Positions 7,428 through 7,843 of a stretch of 7,843 bases of DNA are shown here, piece by piece. The first letter of the stretch is position 1. Every line of letters starts with the position of its first letter. The notes under the pieces are model-generated. The model had not been told where the DNA came from. It did no database searches and was given only the letters and a program-made list of their open reading frames with translations. Source of the stretch: Candidatus Ratteibacteria bacterium (GTDB lineage Bacteria > CAIJMQ01); assembly GCA_028715665.1 (NCBI GenBank), contig JAQURI010000071.1:1-7843 (forward strand), written 5' to 3'. Position numbers and translations under genes: made by a program.

Positions 7428-7432
7428 ACCTC
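7428..7432 (-). promoter_or_regulatory. Ribosome binding site of dnaB
   Basis: GAGGT on the - strand, nine bases before the dnaB ATG, inside the sequence GCGAGGTAAA. The PIN-TRAM gene uses a closely similar GCGAGGTGAAA. It supports the chosen dnaB start and is not enclosed by the four upstream hairpins, which end at 7485. Confidence 0.6.
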
Positions 7433-7484
7433 GCTAAATTTGTAAGCAACGAAATTTAATGTTAACCAACACTGTTTCTTTCTT

Positions 7485-7646
7485 CGATGAACCCCGTATC
7501 GTAATCCATCGGAAAAATTTCTTACCCCATTGTTATCTTCCGATAACAAAATATGGGGACCCCGCGATATTTTCCCGATACTCTGCGGGGTAATCGTCAC
7601 GCATCCATTTATATATTCAAAACAAGGGATTCACGCGTGACGATTA
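7485..7646 (-). ncRNA. Candidate structured RNA or palindromic repeat between frr and dnaB
   Basis: Read on the - strand, this stretch can form four consecutive hairpins. H1: TAATCGTCACGC (7646-7635) with GCGTGACGATTA (7602-7591), 12 bp perfect, continued after a 4-nt bulge by ATCC/GGAT. H2: ACCCCGC (7591-7585) with GCGGGGT (7565-7559). H3: CCCCAT (7558-7553) with ATGGGG (7530-7525), enclosing TGTTATC-GGAA-GATAACA (7548-7531), a 7-bp stem with a GNRA-type tetraloop. H4: CGATGGA (7511-7505) with TTCATCG (7491-7485), one G-U pair. H1 to H3 abut with almost no spacer. No known RNA family is recognised; signal recognition particle RNA was considered because of the GGAA loop, but its conserved bulge is missing. 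The alternative is an ERIC-like interspersed palindromic repeat. Stems were found by eye without folding energies. Confidence 0.35.
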
Positions 7647-7843
7647 TACCGTCCCGATTTCTTTTTCCTTTTCCGCCAAACTCTTATTGATTTTTTCTAT
7701 GTAATTGGAAGTCAACTGTTCAAGTTCTTTCAGGCCTCTTTTTGCATCGTCTTCAGAAACATGTTCTGCTTTCTCGGTTTTTTCTATTTCCTCTTTTGCA
7801 TCCCGCCTTCTGTTGCGGATAGAAACCCTCGCTTCTTCGGCCA
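7644..7843 (-). CDS. frr: Ribosome recycling factor, 3' end only
   Basis: The last 65 residues of ribosome recycling factor, which with EF-G splits post-termination ribosomes. The full protein is normally about 185 residues, so the first two-thirds lie beyond the window edge. The visible part begins AEEARVSIRNRRRDA, the signature of the third helix of domain I with its conserved arginines. Then come SEDDAKRGLKELEQLT and a charged C-terminal helix ending KEKEIGTV, all aligning with the family C-terminus without gaps. The TAA stop (7644-7646) lies within the first arm of a 12-bp inverted repeat. In many bacteria frr follows pyrH in a translation operon; here the next gene on the same strand is dnaB, 225 bp away, so it is unclear whether the two are co-transcribed. 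Confidence 0.95.
   Translation of the reverse strand, partial: AEEARVSIRNRRRDAKEEIEKTEKAEHVSEDDAKRGLKELEQLTSNYIEKINKSLAEKEKEIGTV

Noticed and set aside
7440..7469. A promoter for dnaB (TTGGTT, 18 bp, TTACAA on the - strand)
   Set aside because: The -10 box is a poor match to TATAAT, and AT-rich DNA gives such pairs by chance. It is mentioned only in the dnaB entry.
7525..7558. The third hairpin as signal recognition particle RNA or a simple terminator
   Set aside because: It has the GGAA loop but not the asymmetric conserved internal loop of SRP RNA, and the U-run is about ten bases from the stem, too far for a typical intrinsic terminator.
7415..7600. A 61-codon open frame on the - strand ending in ATGA overlap with dnaB
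   Set aside because: It would start on GTG with no ribosome site, its peptide matches nothing recognisable, its last codons are the dnaB ribosome site, and most of it lies in the hairpin arms. The ATGA overlap alone is weak evidence.
7533..7604. A 23-codon ATG frame on the - strand as a leader peptide for dnaB
   Set aside because: There is no Shine-Dalgarno sequence before it and no run of regulatory codons, and it ends well over 100 bases from dnaB.
1..7843. A replication origin, since dnaN is often near oriC
   Set aside because: No cluster of DnaA boxes (TTATCCACA-like) was seen in any intergenic interval; the origin, if near, is probably upstream of the window.

Overview
The window is a dense piece of bacterial housekeeping chromosome with about 40% G+C judged by eye and gaps of 225 bp or less. 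It carries mostly DNA-replication and repair genes. No mobile element, CRISPR array or phage gene is visible. The proteins are Gram-negative-like: GyrB has a large insertion between TOPRIM and its tail. The mix of dnaN–dciA–gyrB without recF, and a membrane PIN-TRAM protein next to radA, suggests a deep-branching or candidate phylum such as Omnitrophota or Elusimicrobiota. That assignment is only an inference from gene content; no marker here settles it.

Left arm, + strand (1–3575): the 3' two-thirds of the beta-clamp gene dnaN, then a short DUF721/DciA gene one base later, then gyrB overlapping it by one base. This is a tightly coupled operon whose promoter lies before the window. After a 111-bp gap comes a complete tRNA-Leu(CAA) gene, which appears to have its own promoter.

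Right arm, - strand (7843 down to 3634): the 3' end of frr (ribosome recycling factor), a 225-bp intergenic interval, then dnaB (replicative helicase), radA (recombination helicase) and a membrane-anchored PIN-TRAM protein of the YacL type. dnaB and radA are 6 bp apart, and radA and the PIN-TRAM gene 47 bp apart, so these three are probably co-transcribed. The two arms converge around 3576–3633.

How the genes fit together: DnaN is the sliding clamp. DciA is the likely loader or partner of the DnaB helicase encoded about 5 kb away. GyrB relieves the supercoiling made by the fork, and RadA processes recombination intermediates.

The most unusual stretch is the frr–dnaB interval. On the - strand it can fold into four consecutive hairpins (7485–7646). 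The first has a perfect 12-bp stem that includes the frr stop codon. The third is capped by a GGAA (GNRA-type) tetraloop. Three GGGGT and two CCCC segments allow competing pairings. It could be a structured leader or small RNA for dnaB, or a copy of a palindromic interspersed repeat. A second observation is that the GyrB insertion seems to contain three diverged copies of one strand-plus-helix unit.
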